Source: Sporosarcina sp. D27 (GTDB lineage Bacteria > Bacillota > Bacilli > Bacillales_A > Planococcaceae). Taken from it: 64,000 nt of DNA. The position numbers and the translations under genes were made by a program. Under the pieces are notes generated by a model that did no database searches, was not told the origin of the DNA, and was given only the letters and a program-made list of their open reading frames with translations. The stretch spans positions 186,001-250,000 of the forward strand of contig NZ_AZUC01000046.1 of the NCBI RefSeq assembly GCF_000586555.1, in the 5' to 3' direction. Position 1 is the stretch's first letter, and each line of letters opens with the position of its first letter. Shown in pieces: positions 16,215 to 23,664 of this stretch.

Positions 16215-16243
16215 TTTACTTATAGACTTTGCTGATATATGAT
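16215..16243 (+). promoter_or_regulatory. Promoter of acnA
   Basis: TTTACT (16215-16220) and TATGAT (16238-16243) are 17 bp apart, 61 bp ahead of the start codon. Confidence 0.55.
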
Positions 16244-16304
16244 GGAGTAGAGAAAAGATGCTTATTTATAGAGCCTTTTCAGTACGTAAAGGAGGAATTT
16301 AGCA

Positions 16305-19016
16305 ATGACAAAGAGCAATTTTCATAACAGCCGCTCCTCGTTTGATCTGAACGGTAAAAAGTATAACTACTACCGCATAGGAGCGATTGAAGACGCGGGT
16401 ATTGCAAAGGTCTCAAGATTGCCTTACTCGATCAAAGTACTGTTAGAATCTGTCCTGCGCCAACACGACGGATATGTCATCCAAGACAATCATGTAAACA
16501 ACCTGGCAAAATGGGGCAAGGATGCTGATGCGGATGCAGAAGTACCATTCAAACCATCACGCGTTATCTTGCAAGACTTCACTGGTGTACCAGTTGTTGT
16601 CGATTTGGCATCACTTCGTTCTGCAATGGCAGAAATGGGTGGAGATCCAGATAAGATCAACCCCGAAATTCCTGTAGACCTCGTTATTGACCACTCGGTT
16701 CAAGTTGACAGCTACGGAACAACAGATGCATTGCAGAAAAACATGGAACTCGAATTTGAACGTAATGCTGAGCGTTACCAGTTCTTGAGCTGGGCACAAA
16801 AAGCATACGACAACTATCGTGCGGTTCCACCAGCAACTGGTATCGTTCACCAAGTTAACCTTGAGTACTTGGCGAGCGTGGTCCATGAGATTGAAAACGA
16901 AGATGGATCATTCGAAACGTATCCAGATACGTTAGTCGGAACAGACTCACACACAACGATGATCAACGGAATCGGCGTACTCGGATGGGGCGTTGGCGGA
17001 ATTGAAGCTGAAGCAGGTATGCTTGGACAGCCTTCTTACTTCCCAATTCCACAAGTTATCGGGGTGAAGTTGACGGGTGAACTTCCAAACGGAACAACTG
17101 CAACAGACCTCGCACTAAAAGTGACGCAAACATTGCGTGCACATGGTGTAGTTGGTAAGTTCGTTGAGTTCTTCGGACCGGGTGTTCCACAATTGCCACT
17201 TGCTGACCGCGCGACAATCGCAAACATGGCTCCAGAATATGGCGCAACATGTGGTTTCTTCCCAGTTGACGAAGAGTCACTCAACTATATGAAACTAACT
17301 GGCCGTGACGCAGAACATATCGATGTCGTGAAAAAGTACTTGCAAGAAAACGACATGTTCTTCACTACGGACAAAGAAGATCCAATCTACACAGAAGTCA
17401 TCGAAATCGATTTGACTGAAGTAGAAGCGAACCTTGCTGGACCTAAACGTCCACAAGACATGATTCCTCTTTCTGACATGAAGCGTGAATTCAACGATGC
17501 GGTTGTAGCACCTGAAGGCAACCAAGGATTCGGACTAACGCCGAAAGAAATGAAGAAGAGTGGCACAATCGAGTTCGCAAATGGTACGAAAATGGAGATG
17601 AAAACGGGAGATCTAGCGATTGCAGCGATCACTTCATGTACGAATACATCGAATCCATACGTAATGCTCGGTGCAGGACTTGTCGCTCAAAAAGCGGTTG
17701 AACTTGGCTTAACACCACCTGCATACGTGAAAACTTCACTCGCACCAGGTTCGAAAGTTGTTACAGGTTACCTACAAGACTCTGGTCTTGATAAGTACCT
17801 CGACCAAATCGGATTCAACACAGTTGGATACGGATGTACAACATGTATCGGTAACTCTGGTCCATTGCTTCCAGAAATCGAGAAGACGATTGGCGAAAAC
17901 GACTTGCTCGTTTCATCCGTTCTCTCGGGTAACCGTAACTTTGAAGGACGAATCCATCCTTACGTGAAAGCAAACTACTTAGCTTCACCGCCATTAGTTG
18001 TTGCGTATGCACTTGCTGGAACAGTGGATATCGACTTCAAAAAAGATCCAATCGGTAAATCTAAAGACGGTAAAGATGTATTCTTCAAAGACATCTGGCC
18101 TTCAACAGAAGAAGTAAAAGCAATGATCGAAAAAACGGTCACTCCTGAACTCTTCCGTAAAGAATATGCACGCGTATTCTCTGAAAACGAAGCGTGGAAT
18201 GCAATCGAAACAACTGACGATGCATTGTATGATTTCGATGAGAACTCAACATATATTCAAAACCCACCATTCTTCGAGGGTCTTTCAAAAGAGCCAGAAG
18301 ATATCAGTGCGTTGAATGACTTGCGCGTTGTTGGTAAATTTGGCGACTCGATTACGACGGACCACATTTCACCAGCTGGAGCAATCGGTAAAGATACACC
18401 TGCAGGCCTCTACCTACGTGCAAACGGCGTAGAGCCACGTTTCTTCAACTCATATGGTTCACGTCGTGGTAACCATGAAGTAATGATGCGTGGTACGTTT
18501 GCAAATATCCGCATCCGTAACCAAATCGCAAAAGGTACAGAAGGTGGCTACACAACTTACTGGCCAAACAAAGAAATCATGCCAATCTATGACGCTTGCA
18601 TGAAGTACCAACAAGACGGTACAGGACTTGCAGTCATTGCTGGTAAAGACTACGGAATGGGTTCTTCACGTGACTGGGCAGCGAAAGGGACATCTCTTCT
18701 CGGTATTAAGACAGTCATCGCAGAAAGCTACGAGCGGATTCACCGTTCAAACCTTGTGATGATGGGTGTGCTTCCACTTCAGTTCGTTAACGGACAAAGT
18801 GCAGCATCTCTTGGATTAACAGGAGAAGAAGCAATCAGCGTCAACATCGCAGAAGGCGTTAAGCCACGCGACATCTTGAAAGTGACTGCTACTGCTGCAG
18901 ATGGCACTGTAACGGAATTCGATGCGCTCGCGCGTTTCGATTCAGAAGTCGAAATCGACTACTACCGTCACGGCGGCATTCTTCAAATGGTACTTCGCGA
19001 CAAGATGAAAGGTTAA
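16305..19016 (+). CDS. acnA: Aconitate hydratase
   Basis: A 903-residue monomeric aconitase, the usual length for this class (B. subtilis CitB 909). It interconverts citrate and isocitrate in the TCA cycle and doubles as an iron-responsive RNA-binding protein in Bacillus. The three [4Fe-4S] ligands are Cys445 (S-C-T-N-T-S-N-P) and Cys511/Cys514 ([10 protein letters not shown]). The C-terminal swivelling domain has [12 protein letters not shown]. Preceded by AAAGGAGG and a 17-bp-spaced promoter; followed by a strong terminator, so probably monocistronic. Confidence 0.97.
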   Translation: MTKSNFHNSRSSFDLNGKKYNYYRIGAIEDAGIAKVSRLPYSIKVLLESVLRQHDGYVIQDNHVNNLAKWGKDADADAEVPFKPSRVILQDFTGVPVVVDLASLRSAMAEMGGDPDKINPEIPVDLVIDHSVQVDSYGTTDALQKNMELEFERNAERYQFLSWAQKAYDNYRAVPPATGIVHQVNLEYLASVVHEIENEDGSFETYPDTLVGTDSHTTMINGIGVLGWGVGGIEAEAGMLGQPSYFPIPQVIGVKLTGELPNGTTATDLALKVTQTLRAHGVVGKFVEFFGPGVPQLPLADRATIANMAPEYGATCGFFPVDEESLNYMKLTGRDAEHIDVVKKYLQENDMFFTTDKEDPIYTEVIEIDLTEVEANLAGPKRPQDMIPLSDMKREFNDAVVAPEGNQGFGLTPKEMKKSGTIEFANGTKMEMKTGDLAIAAITSCTNTSNPYVMLGAGLVAQKAVELGLTPPAYVKTSLAPGSKVVTGYLQDSGLDKYLDQIGFNTVGYGCTTCIGNSGPLLPEIEKTIGENDLLVSSVLSGNRNFEGRIHPYVKANYLASPPLVVAYALAGTVDIDFKKDPIGKSKDGKDVFFKDIWPSTEEVKAMIEKTVTPELFRKEYARVFSENEAWNAIETTDDALYDFDENSTYIQNPPFFEGLSKEPEDISALNDLRVVGKFGDSITTDHISPAGAIGKDTPAGLYLRANGVEPRFFNSYGSRRGNHEVMMRGTFANIRIRNQIAKGTEGGYTTYWPNKEIMPIYDACMKYQQDGTGLAVIAGKDYGMGSSRDWAAKGTSLLGIKTVIAESYERIHRSNLVMMGVLPLQFVNGQSAASLGLTGEEAISVNIAEGVKPRDILKVTATAADGTVTEFDALARFDSEVEIDYYRHGGILQMVLRDKMKG

Positions 19017-19031
19017 TCCTAATCGACATCT

Positions 19032-19067
19032 CCCCCTTACTGATTCAGTTCAGTAAGGGGGTTTTTT
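19032..19067 (+). terminator. Terminator of acnA
   Basis: CCCCCTTACTGA (19032-19043) and TCAGTAAGGGGG (19050-19061) form a 12-bp stem followed by six T. Confidence 0.95.
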
Positions 19068-19134
19068 GAATCTTGATGCCTGATTTTTTTGTCGGACTTT
19101 TGTATACTTGGCTATGTAGAAGAGGTGACGTTAA

Positions 19135-19560
19135 ATGTTTGTCAGTGAAAAGGAAATTGAAATTCGATATGCAGAGACCGACCAAATGGGTGTCGTCTAT
19201 CATGCAAATTATTTAGTTTGGATGGAAATCGGACGAACTCAGCTCATCGAGGATCTCGGGTTCACGTATGCTGGATTCGAAGAAGACGGATATGTATCGC
19301 CCGTCACAGATCTATCCATCAAGTACAAGGCAGCGATGCGGTATGGCGGGACAGCCACTGTCCGTACATGGATTGAATCCCATGGGAAGTTGCGCACCAC
19401 ATATGGCTACGAGATCTTGCATGCAGATGGCACGGTGGCGGCGACCGCGACCTCGGAACACGTAGTTGTACGAAAAGACACGTTCCGACCTGTTTCGCTA
19501 CGGAAAATAGATCCCGTGTGGGACGCAAAGTATGTCGAAATCGCAAAAAGAGTCGATTGA
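19135..19560 (+). CDS. Acyl-CoA thioesterase, 4HBT family (YneP-like)
   Basis: A 141-residue hot-dog-fold thioesterase. The active-site segment R-Y-A-E-T-D16-Q-M-G-V-V-Y-H-A-N-Y is the classic 4-hydroxybenzoyl-CoA thioesterase/YbgC motif with the catalytic aspartate, followed by W-M-E-I-G-R-T. It hydrolyses acyl-CoA thioesters; the chain it prefers cannot be read. Its place after acnA and before the yneR-like gene and plsY matches yneP in B. subtilis. AAGAGGTGACG precedes the ATG. A bidirectional terminator and then the first repeat array follow. Confidence 0.9.
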   Translation: MFVSEKEIEIRYAETDQMGVVYHANYLVWMEIGRTQLIEDLGFTYAGFEEDGYVSPVTDLSIKYKAAMRYGGTATVRTWIESHGKLRTTYGYEILHADGTVAATATSEHVVVRKDTFRPVSLRKIDPVWDAKYVEIAKRVD

Positions 19561-19566
19561 TTGAAG

Positions 19567-19601
19567 AAAAAGGCTTCCTGGAATGCTCAGGAAGCCTTTT
19601 T
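19567..19601. terminator. Terminator after the thioesterase gene
   Basis: AAAAAGGCTTCCTG (19567-19580) pairs with CAGGAAGCCTTTTT (19588-19601), a 14-bp stem with a 7-base loop. Confidence 0.93.
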
Positions 19602-19632
19602 GTATGGGGATGTGGGGGGAGGGAAGCGGAAA

Positions 19633-20002
19633 GTGATCATAACGATGCGATTCCGCTCATAAACCCCGGAATGTGATCATAACTCTGGGATTCTGCTCAT
19701 AAATCTCAGAATGTGATCATAACCCCGGAATTCCGCTCATAAATCCCGGAATGTGATCATAACTCCGCCATTCCGCTCATAAACCCAGGAAAGTGATCAT
19801 AACCCAGGAATTCTGCTCATAAACCCCGGAATGTGATCATAACTCTGGGATTCTGCTCATAAATCTCAGAATGTGATCATAACCCAGGAATTCCGCTCAT
19901 AAATCCCGAAAAGTGATCATAACTCCACGATCCCGCTCATAAATCCCGGAAAGTGATCATAACTCCACGATTCTGCTCATAAATCTCAAATTGTGATCAT
20001 AC
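19633..20002. repeat. Tandem array 1, 40-bp period of two alternating 20-bp half-units
   Basis: Nineteen half-units lie in strict 20-bp phase. Type A (10 copies) begins GTGATCATAA, type B (9 copies) begins CCGCTCATAA or CTGCTCATAA, and they alternate without exception. The next ten bases vary; after A they resemble CTCTGGGATT, after B AATCCCGGAAT. The A core carries the palindrome TGATCA. Every A unit reads TGA-TCA-TAA, so the array is not coding in that frame. It lies between the thioesterase terminator and the toxin locus. No insertion of other sequence. Function unknown. Confidence 0.95.
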
Positions 20003-20042
20003 CACCCATAAATCAAATCACTCCCAATCACAACCACAAAAA

Positions 20043-20070
20043 AACACCTCACAGTCCTAATTGAGGTGTT
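20043..20070 (-). terminator. Minus-strand terminator between array 1 and the toxin gene
   Basis: AACACCTCA (20043-20051) pairs with TGAGGTGTT (20062-20070). On the minus strand the hairpin is followed by seven T. It would stop leftward transcripts before they reach the array. Confidence 0.65.
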
Positions 20071-20133
20071 AAAAAAGTAACAAATGCCGTAGATAAGCCA
20101 TCAAGAACATATGTACGAGCTATTAAAATATGT

Positions 20134-20139
20134 TATACT
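20134..20139 (+). promoter_or_regulatory. Extended -10 promoter of the toxin mRNA
   Basis: TGTTATACT provides an extended -10 (TATACT at 20134-20139); the -35 is weak. The start would lie near 20146, giving a leader of about 95 nt. Confidence 0.6.
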
Positions 20140-20197
20140 TAATGATGTACTAGAATAGCACGAGCTCATAGGCGGTTCGCAGATCTGCAATCCCAAT

Positions 20198-20221
20198 TTC
20201 CTGAAAGAAACGTATCAGGAA
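20198..20221 (+). other. Leader hairpin just upstream of the toxin ribosome-binding site
   Basis: TTCCTGA (20198-20204) pairs with TCAGGAA (20215-20221). It ends three bases before the very strong GGAGGAGGTGAT, as in type I toxin mRNAs whose translation is held back by structure. Confidence 0.5.
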
Positions 20222-20239
20222 CGGGAGGAGGTGATGCGT

Positions 20240-20335
20240 ATGACACCTTTTGAAGCACTGAGTCTCATGATCGGCTTTGGAAGTCTGATCGTGGCCATTC
20301 TTGCTTTGTCATATACTTTTTCAAGAAAAAAGTAA
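20240..20335 (+). CDS. Holin-like type I toxin (Hol_Tox family)
   Basis: A 31-residue peptide, MTPFEALSLMIGFGSLIVAI then L-A-L-S-Y-T-F-S-R-K-K. It has one membrane helix (about residues 7-26) and a basic tail, the pattern of the holin-like toxin family of Firmicutes that includes type I toxins such as those paired with antisense RNAs in Bacillus. The start ATG at 20240 is preceded by AGGAGGTGAT, complementary to the 16S rRNA end; ATG 20234 lies inside that site. A convergent antisense RNA overlaps the 3' half of the message. Expected action: membrane insertion and growth arrest when not silenced. Confidence 0.82.
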   Translation: MTPFEALSLMIGFGSLIVAILALSYTFSRKK

Positions 20336-20469
20336 ACCGCCCATGAGCCTCCAAGCAATGGAGCGGTTTACTTCGCACTATGCGATTCGCCTTTGAAGCG
20401 AACGCTATTCTATTACAAGGCCGAGAAGATCATCACATCTTCTTGGTCTTTTTACAATATCCATTTTTC
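20326..20469 (-). ncRNA. Antisense antitoxin RNA of the toxin at 20240
   Basis: A minus-strand promoter at 20476-20504 starts transcription near 20469. The RNA runs towards the toxin gene and ends at a hairpin built from GTAAACCGC and GCGGTTTAC (20332-20340/20363-20371, with a further CCAT/ATGG inside), which on this strand is followed by TTTTTTC (20325-20331). The product of about 140 nt overlaps the last codons and 3' untranslated region of the toxin mRNA by about 125 nt, the geometry of txpA/ratA. RNA ends are inferred from promoter and terminator only. Confidence 0.75.
20421..20453 (+). terminator. Terminator of the toxin mRNA
   Basis: CCGAGAAGAT (20421-20430) pairs with ATCTTCTTGG (20437-20446) over 10 bp with one G-U, followed by TCTTTTT. 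Confidence 0.75.
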
Positions 20470-20475
20470 AAGACT

Positions 20476-20504
20476 ATTATACCAAAAGAAGAATTGTCTG
20501 TCTA
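20476..20504 (-). promoter_or_regulatory. Strong promoter of the antitoxin RNA
   Basis: On the minus strand TAGACA (20499-20504) and TATAAT (20476-20481) are 17 bp apart, with TGG immediately before the -10 (extended -10). It is stronger than the toxin promoter, as expected for an antitoxin. Confidence 0.8.
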
Positions 20505-20535
20505 GTTAGGCGAAACAACGAGTCATTCATTTCAC

Positions 20536-20832
20536 TTACTCCGACTTCACATAGTCGTACTGCAATTCTCCAAGATCTTCATTCACACCAACCTGGAGAT
20601 CATGCCCGTCAAAGTACCACAGATCACGAGTTTCGATATAGTAGCGGACATCATTCAAAATAGTTTCTACAGCCACTTCATCCGGTTGTTCACGGATAAC
20701 ACCTAATGAAAATCCTTCATGCAGCGGGCTACTACCGCCGTACCTTGCGAAAAATCGTATGGAATCCCCAGCTTCAACGTCCATTTCTTCATCAAACCAT
20801 TGAGTTGCTTCGTTTGAAATGCGTATATTCAT
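20536..20832 (-). CDS. HesB-like (IscA-fold) protein, YneR-like
   Basis: A 98-residue protein with the HesB/IscA-like fold: M-N-I-R-I-S-N-E-A-T-Q-W-F-D-E-E-M, then F-F-A-R-Y-G-G-S-S-P-L-H-E-G-F-S-L-G. It lacks the three conserved cysteines of true iron-sulfur carriers, which is usual for the YneR subgroup, so a scaffold function is doubtful and its role is unknown. It lies beside plsY as in B. subtilis (yneR-yneS). GAAGGCGGG precedes the ATG on the minus strand. The antitoxin promoter lies just beyond its 3' end. Confidence 0.85.
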   Translation of the reverse strand: MNIRISNEATQWFDEEMDVEAGDSIRFFARYGGSSPLHEGFSLGVIREQPDEVAVETILNDVRYYIETRDLWYFDGHDLQVGVNEDLGELQYDYVKSE

Positions 20833-20870
20833 ATTTGAAAACCCGCCTTCCTAGGATGCCTTAAATTATA

Positions 20871-21473
20871 TTACAACCAATTCACTTTTGGCTCGGTTCC
20901 TGCTTTGATCCGTGCGATATTTGCCCTGTGGCGGTAGAAGATGAACACGCCCATTAAGACAATCACTAGCTCCAAATAGATATCGCCTGTAATGAAATAA
21001 TAAATAATCCCGTAAATTGCACCCATCACTGCGACAATCATCGACGTGAGCGAGACCATCTTCGTAATTTTCAACGCAAGCAAGAAAGTGAGTATGGCCA
21101 ATACAAATATCGGCCAACTGTAACCAAGTAATACACCGCCTGAAGTTGCAACGGCTTTACCGCCTTTAAACTTCGCAAAAACAGGGTACATATGACCAAT
21201 CACAGCTACGACACCCACGATTAACGAGTGAACGTGTGTATCGGCAAAATAGGGTAGAGATACTAGCAATACAGCAGCTGTTCCCTTTAAAATATCAAAC
21301 ACAGTAACAGCGATTCCGGCTTTTTTGCCAAGAACACGAAATGTATTAGTCGCTCCCATATTTCCGCTGCCGTGTTCTCGGATATCTGTTTTATAAAACA
21401 GTTTTCCAATCCATAGCGCAGATGGGATAGAGCCGATTAAATATGCGAGTACCAGTAATAAAATGATTTCCAT
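20871..21473 (-). CDS. plsY: Glycerol-3-phosphate acyltransferase PlsY
   Basis: A 200-residue membrane enzyme with five or more helices that acylates glycerol-3-phosphate using acyl-phosphate, the first step of phospholipid synthesis. The three PlsY motifs are present: S-I-P-S-A-L-W-I-G-K near residue 14, G-S-G-N-M-G-A-T-N near 36, and K-F-K-G-G-K-A-V-A-T near 104. Length is typical. Divergent from parE as in other Bacillales (B. subtilis yneS). Transcribed from a promoter at 21510-21538. Confidence 0.96.
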   Translation of the reverse strand: MEIILLLVLAYLIGSIPSALWIGKLFYKTDIREHGSGNMGATNTFRVLGKKAGIAVTVFDILKGTAAVLLVSLPYFADTHVHSLIVGVVAVIGHMYPVFAKFKGGKAVATSGGVLLGYSWPIFVLAILTFLLALKITKMVSLTSMIVAVMGAIYGIIYYFITGDIYLELVIVLMGVFIFYRHRANIARIKAGTEPKVNWL

Positions 21474-21509
21474 GACATGCCCCTTCGTGAAAAATTATGT
21501 ATCTCTTTC

Positions 21510-21538
21510 ATTTTAGCAGAACCGGTACTGAACGACAA
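21510..21538 (-). promoter_or_regulatory. Promoter of plsY
   Basis: On the minus strand TTGTCG (21533-21538) and TAAAAT (21510-21515) are 17 bp apart, with TGC ahead of the -10 (extended -10). Confidence 0.65.
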
Positions 21539-21623
21539 TTGCGGATAAATCTGATGAGGCCAGTCATTGCAATAAAAGGCTTTCTTCTATACAATTATTT
21601 AAGCAAAGCGCTGACGTGTCTCA

Positions 21624-21652
21624 TTGACATGATAAAAATAGCGACGTATCAT
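21624..21652 (+). promoter_or_regulatory. Promoter of parE-parC
   Basis: A perfect -35 TTGACA (21624-21629) and TATCAT (21647-21652) are 17 bp apart. Confidence 0.8.
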
Positions 21653-21690
21653 TAGATAAATAAGAACATTTGTTTGATGGAGGTTTCATC

Positions 21691-23664
21691 TTGACGAAAC
21701 AAAAAGAATTGAATGTGTATAATGATGATTCAATCCAAGTGCTTGAAGGCTTGGAAGCAGTACGCAAACGACCGGGTATGTATATCGGTTCGACGGATGC
21801 AAGAGGATTGCATCACCTCGTATTTGAAATCGTAGATAATGCGGTGGATGAAGCACTAAGTGGATTCGGATCTGAAATAAACGTCACGATCCACTCTGAT
21901 AACAGCATTAGCGTACGAGATTATGGACGAGGCATGCCAACAGGAACCCATAAAACAGGGAAACCTACAACAGAAATCATATTGACTGTCTTACACGCTG
22001 GCGGTAAGTTCGGCCAAGGTGGCTATAAAACGAGTGGCGGGCTTCACGGTGTTGGTGCTTCTGTCGTAAATGCGCTTTCTGAATGGCTGGATGTCATTAT
22101 TCACCGAGATGGGCAGATTTTCAAACAACGCTTCGAACACGGTGGAAAACCCGCGACAGGTCTTGAAGTCATCGGGAAAACGAAGGAAACCGGTACGATG
22201 ATTCACTTCAAACCAGATCCGACGATTTTTTCAACGACTAAATATCAATATGATATTCTCGCAGAACGGTTGCGAGAGTCCGCATTCCTGTTAAAAGGTT
22301 TGAAGATTGTCTTAACAGAAGAAAGTACGGAAAAAACCGAGACGTTTCATTATGAAACAGGCATTAAAGCCTTCGTTTCGTACTTGAATGAAGAAAAAGA
22401 CACGCTTCACGAAGTCGCTTATCTTGAAGGCGAGACCGATGGCCTTGAAGTGGAGTTTGCGTTCCAATTTAACGATGGCTATTCAGAGACCATCCTTTCG
22501 TTTGTTAACAACGTCCGGACAAAAGATGGCGGCACGCACGAAACCGGAGCGAAAACGGCCATGACCCGTGTATTCAATGAATATGCGAGGAAAACGGGTT
22601 TATTGAAAGAAAAAGACAAAAATTTGGATGGCTCTGATATCCGAGAAGGAATCGCAGCCATCGTTTCTGTGCGGATTCCTGAAGAAATCTTGCAGTTTGA
22701 AGGCCAAACAAAGGGCAAGCTCGGAACTAGTGAAGCACGAACTGTCACCGATGCTGTCATCTCACAGCATTTGCTGTATTTCTTAGAAGAAAACGCGGAA
22801 TTGAGCGCGAACCTAATCCGCAAAGCCGTACGTGCACATCAGGCGCGTGAGGCCGCTCGTAAAGCGCGGGAAGACGCGCGTTCAGGTAAGAAGCGGAAGA
22901 AAGGCGACACACTCCTTTCCGGCAAGCTGACGCCTGCACAATCTAGAAATGCGAAAAAGAACGAACTGTACCTTGTCGAGGGTGATTCTGCTGGCGGTTC
23001 TGCTAAGCAAGGGCGCGACCGGACATTCCAAGCGATCTTGCCATTACGTGGTAAGGTCATCAACACGGAAAAAGCGAAGCTCGAAGATATTATGAAAAAC
23101 GAAGAGATCAATACGATTATCCATGCTATCGGTGCGGGTGTTGGTGCAGACTTCACGATTGAAGACGCTGCTTACGACAAAGTCATCATCATGACCGATG
23201 CAGATACTGATGGTGCGCACATCCAAGTGCTCTTATTGACATTCTTTTACCGCTACATGAAACCGCTAATTGAGGCGGGTAAAGTATTCATTGCCTTACC
23301 GCCGCTTTATAAAGTGTCTAAAGGAATCGGTAAAAAAGAGAAAGTTGAGTATGCGTGGACAGAACGCGAACTAGGCGCTGCAACGAACAAGATCGGCAAA
23401 GGCTATATGCTTCAGCGTTATAAGGGTCTAGGAGAGATGAACGCAGGACAGTTATGGGATACGACCATGAATCCTGATACACGGACACTCATCCGAGTTA
23501 CGATTGAAGATGGAGCCCAGTCAGAGCGAAGAGTCACGACGTTAATGGGCGACAAAGTCGAACCACGCCGTCGTTGGATCGAGAGCAATGTAGACTTCAG
23601 CTTGGAAGAAGGAAGCACTATATTGGAAAACGAATTCCTGCATGTTGAGGAGGAAGTGGAATGA
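21691..23664 (+). CDS. parE: DNA topoisomerase IV subunit B
   Basis: A 657-residue ATPase subunit of topoisomerase IV, which decatenates replicated chromosomes. Motifs in order: the GHKL ATP site (E-I-V-D-N-A-V-D-E-A, then G-R-G-M-P and G-G-L-H-G-V-G-A-S-V-V-N), the Toprim acidic motif E-G-D-S-A-G-G-S-A-K and D-A-D-T-D-G-A-H-I, and the C-terminal Q-R-Y-K-G-L-G-E-M-N. The start is TTG at 21691, spaced seven bases from GATGGAGG; an upstream TTG at 21670 overlaps that site. Its stop overlaps the parC start (ATGA), giving translational coupling. Confidence 0.96.
   Translation: MTKQKELNVYNDDSIQVLEGLEAVRKRPGMYIGSTDARGLHHLVFEIVDNAVDEALSGFGSEINVTIHSDNSISVRDYGRGMPTGTHKTGKPTTEIILTVLHAGGKFGQGGYKTSGGLHGVGASVVNALSEWLDVIIHRDGQIFKQRFEHGGKPATGLEVIGKTKETGTMIHFKPDPTIFSTTKYQYDILAERLRESAFLLKGLKIVLTEESTEKTETFHYETGIKAFVSYLNEEKDTLHEVAYLEGETDGLEVEFAFQFNDGYSETILSFVNNVRTKDGGTHETGAKTAMTRVFNEYARKTGLLKEKDKNLDGSDIREGIAAIVSVRIPEEILQFEGQTKGKLGTSEARTVTDAVISQHLLYFLEENAELSANLIRKAVRAHQAREAARKAREDARSGKKRKKGDTLLSGKLTPAQSRNAKKNELYLVEGDSAGGSAKQGRDRTFQAILPLRGKVINTEKAKLEDIMKNEEINTIIHAIGAGVGADFTIEDAAYDKVIIMTDADTDGAHIQVLLLTFFYRYMKPLIEAGKVFIALPPLYKVSKGIGKKEKVEYAWTERELGAATNKIGKGYMLQRYKGLGEMNAGQLWDTTMNPDTRTLIRVTIEDGAQSERRVTTLMGDKVEPRRRWIESNVDFSLEEGSTILENEFLHVEEEVE

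Noticed and set aside
19633..20002. Coding repeat region
   Set aside because: Each A unit contains TGA-TCA-TAA in one frame and the other frames have stops within a few units; no open frame spans the array.
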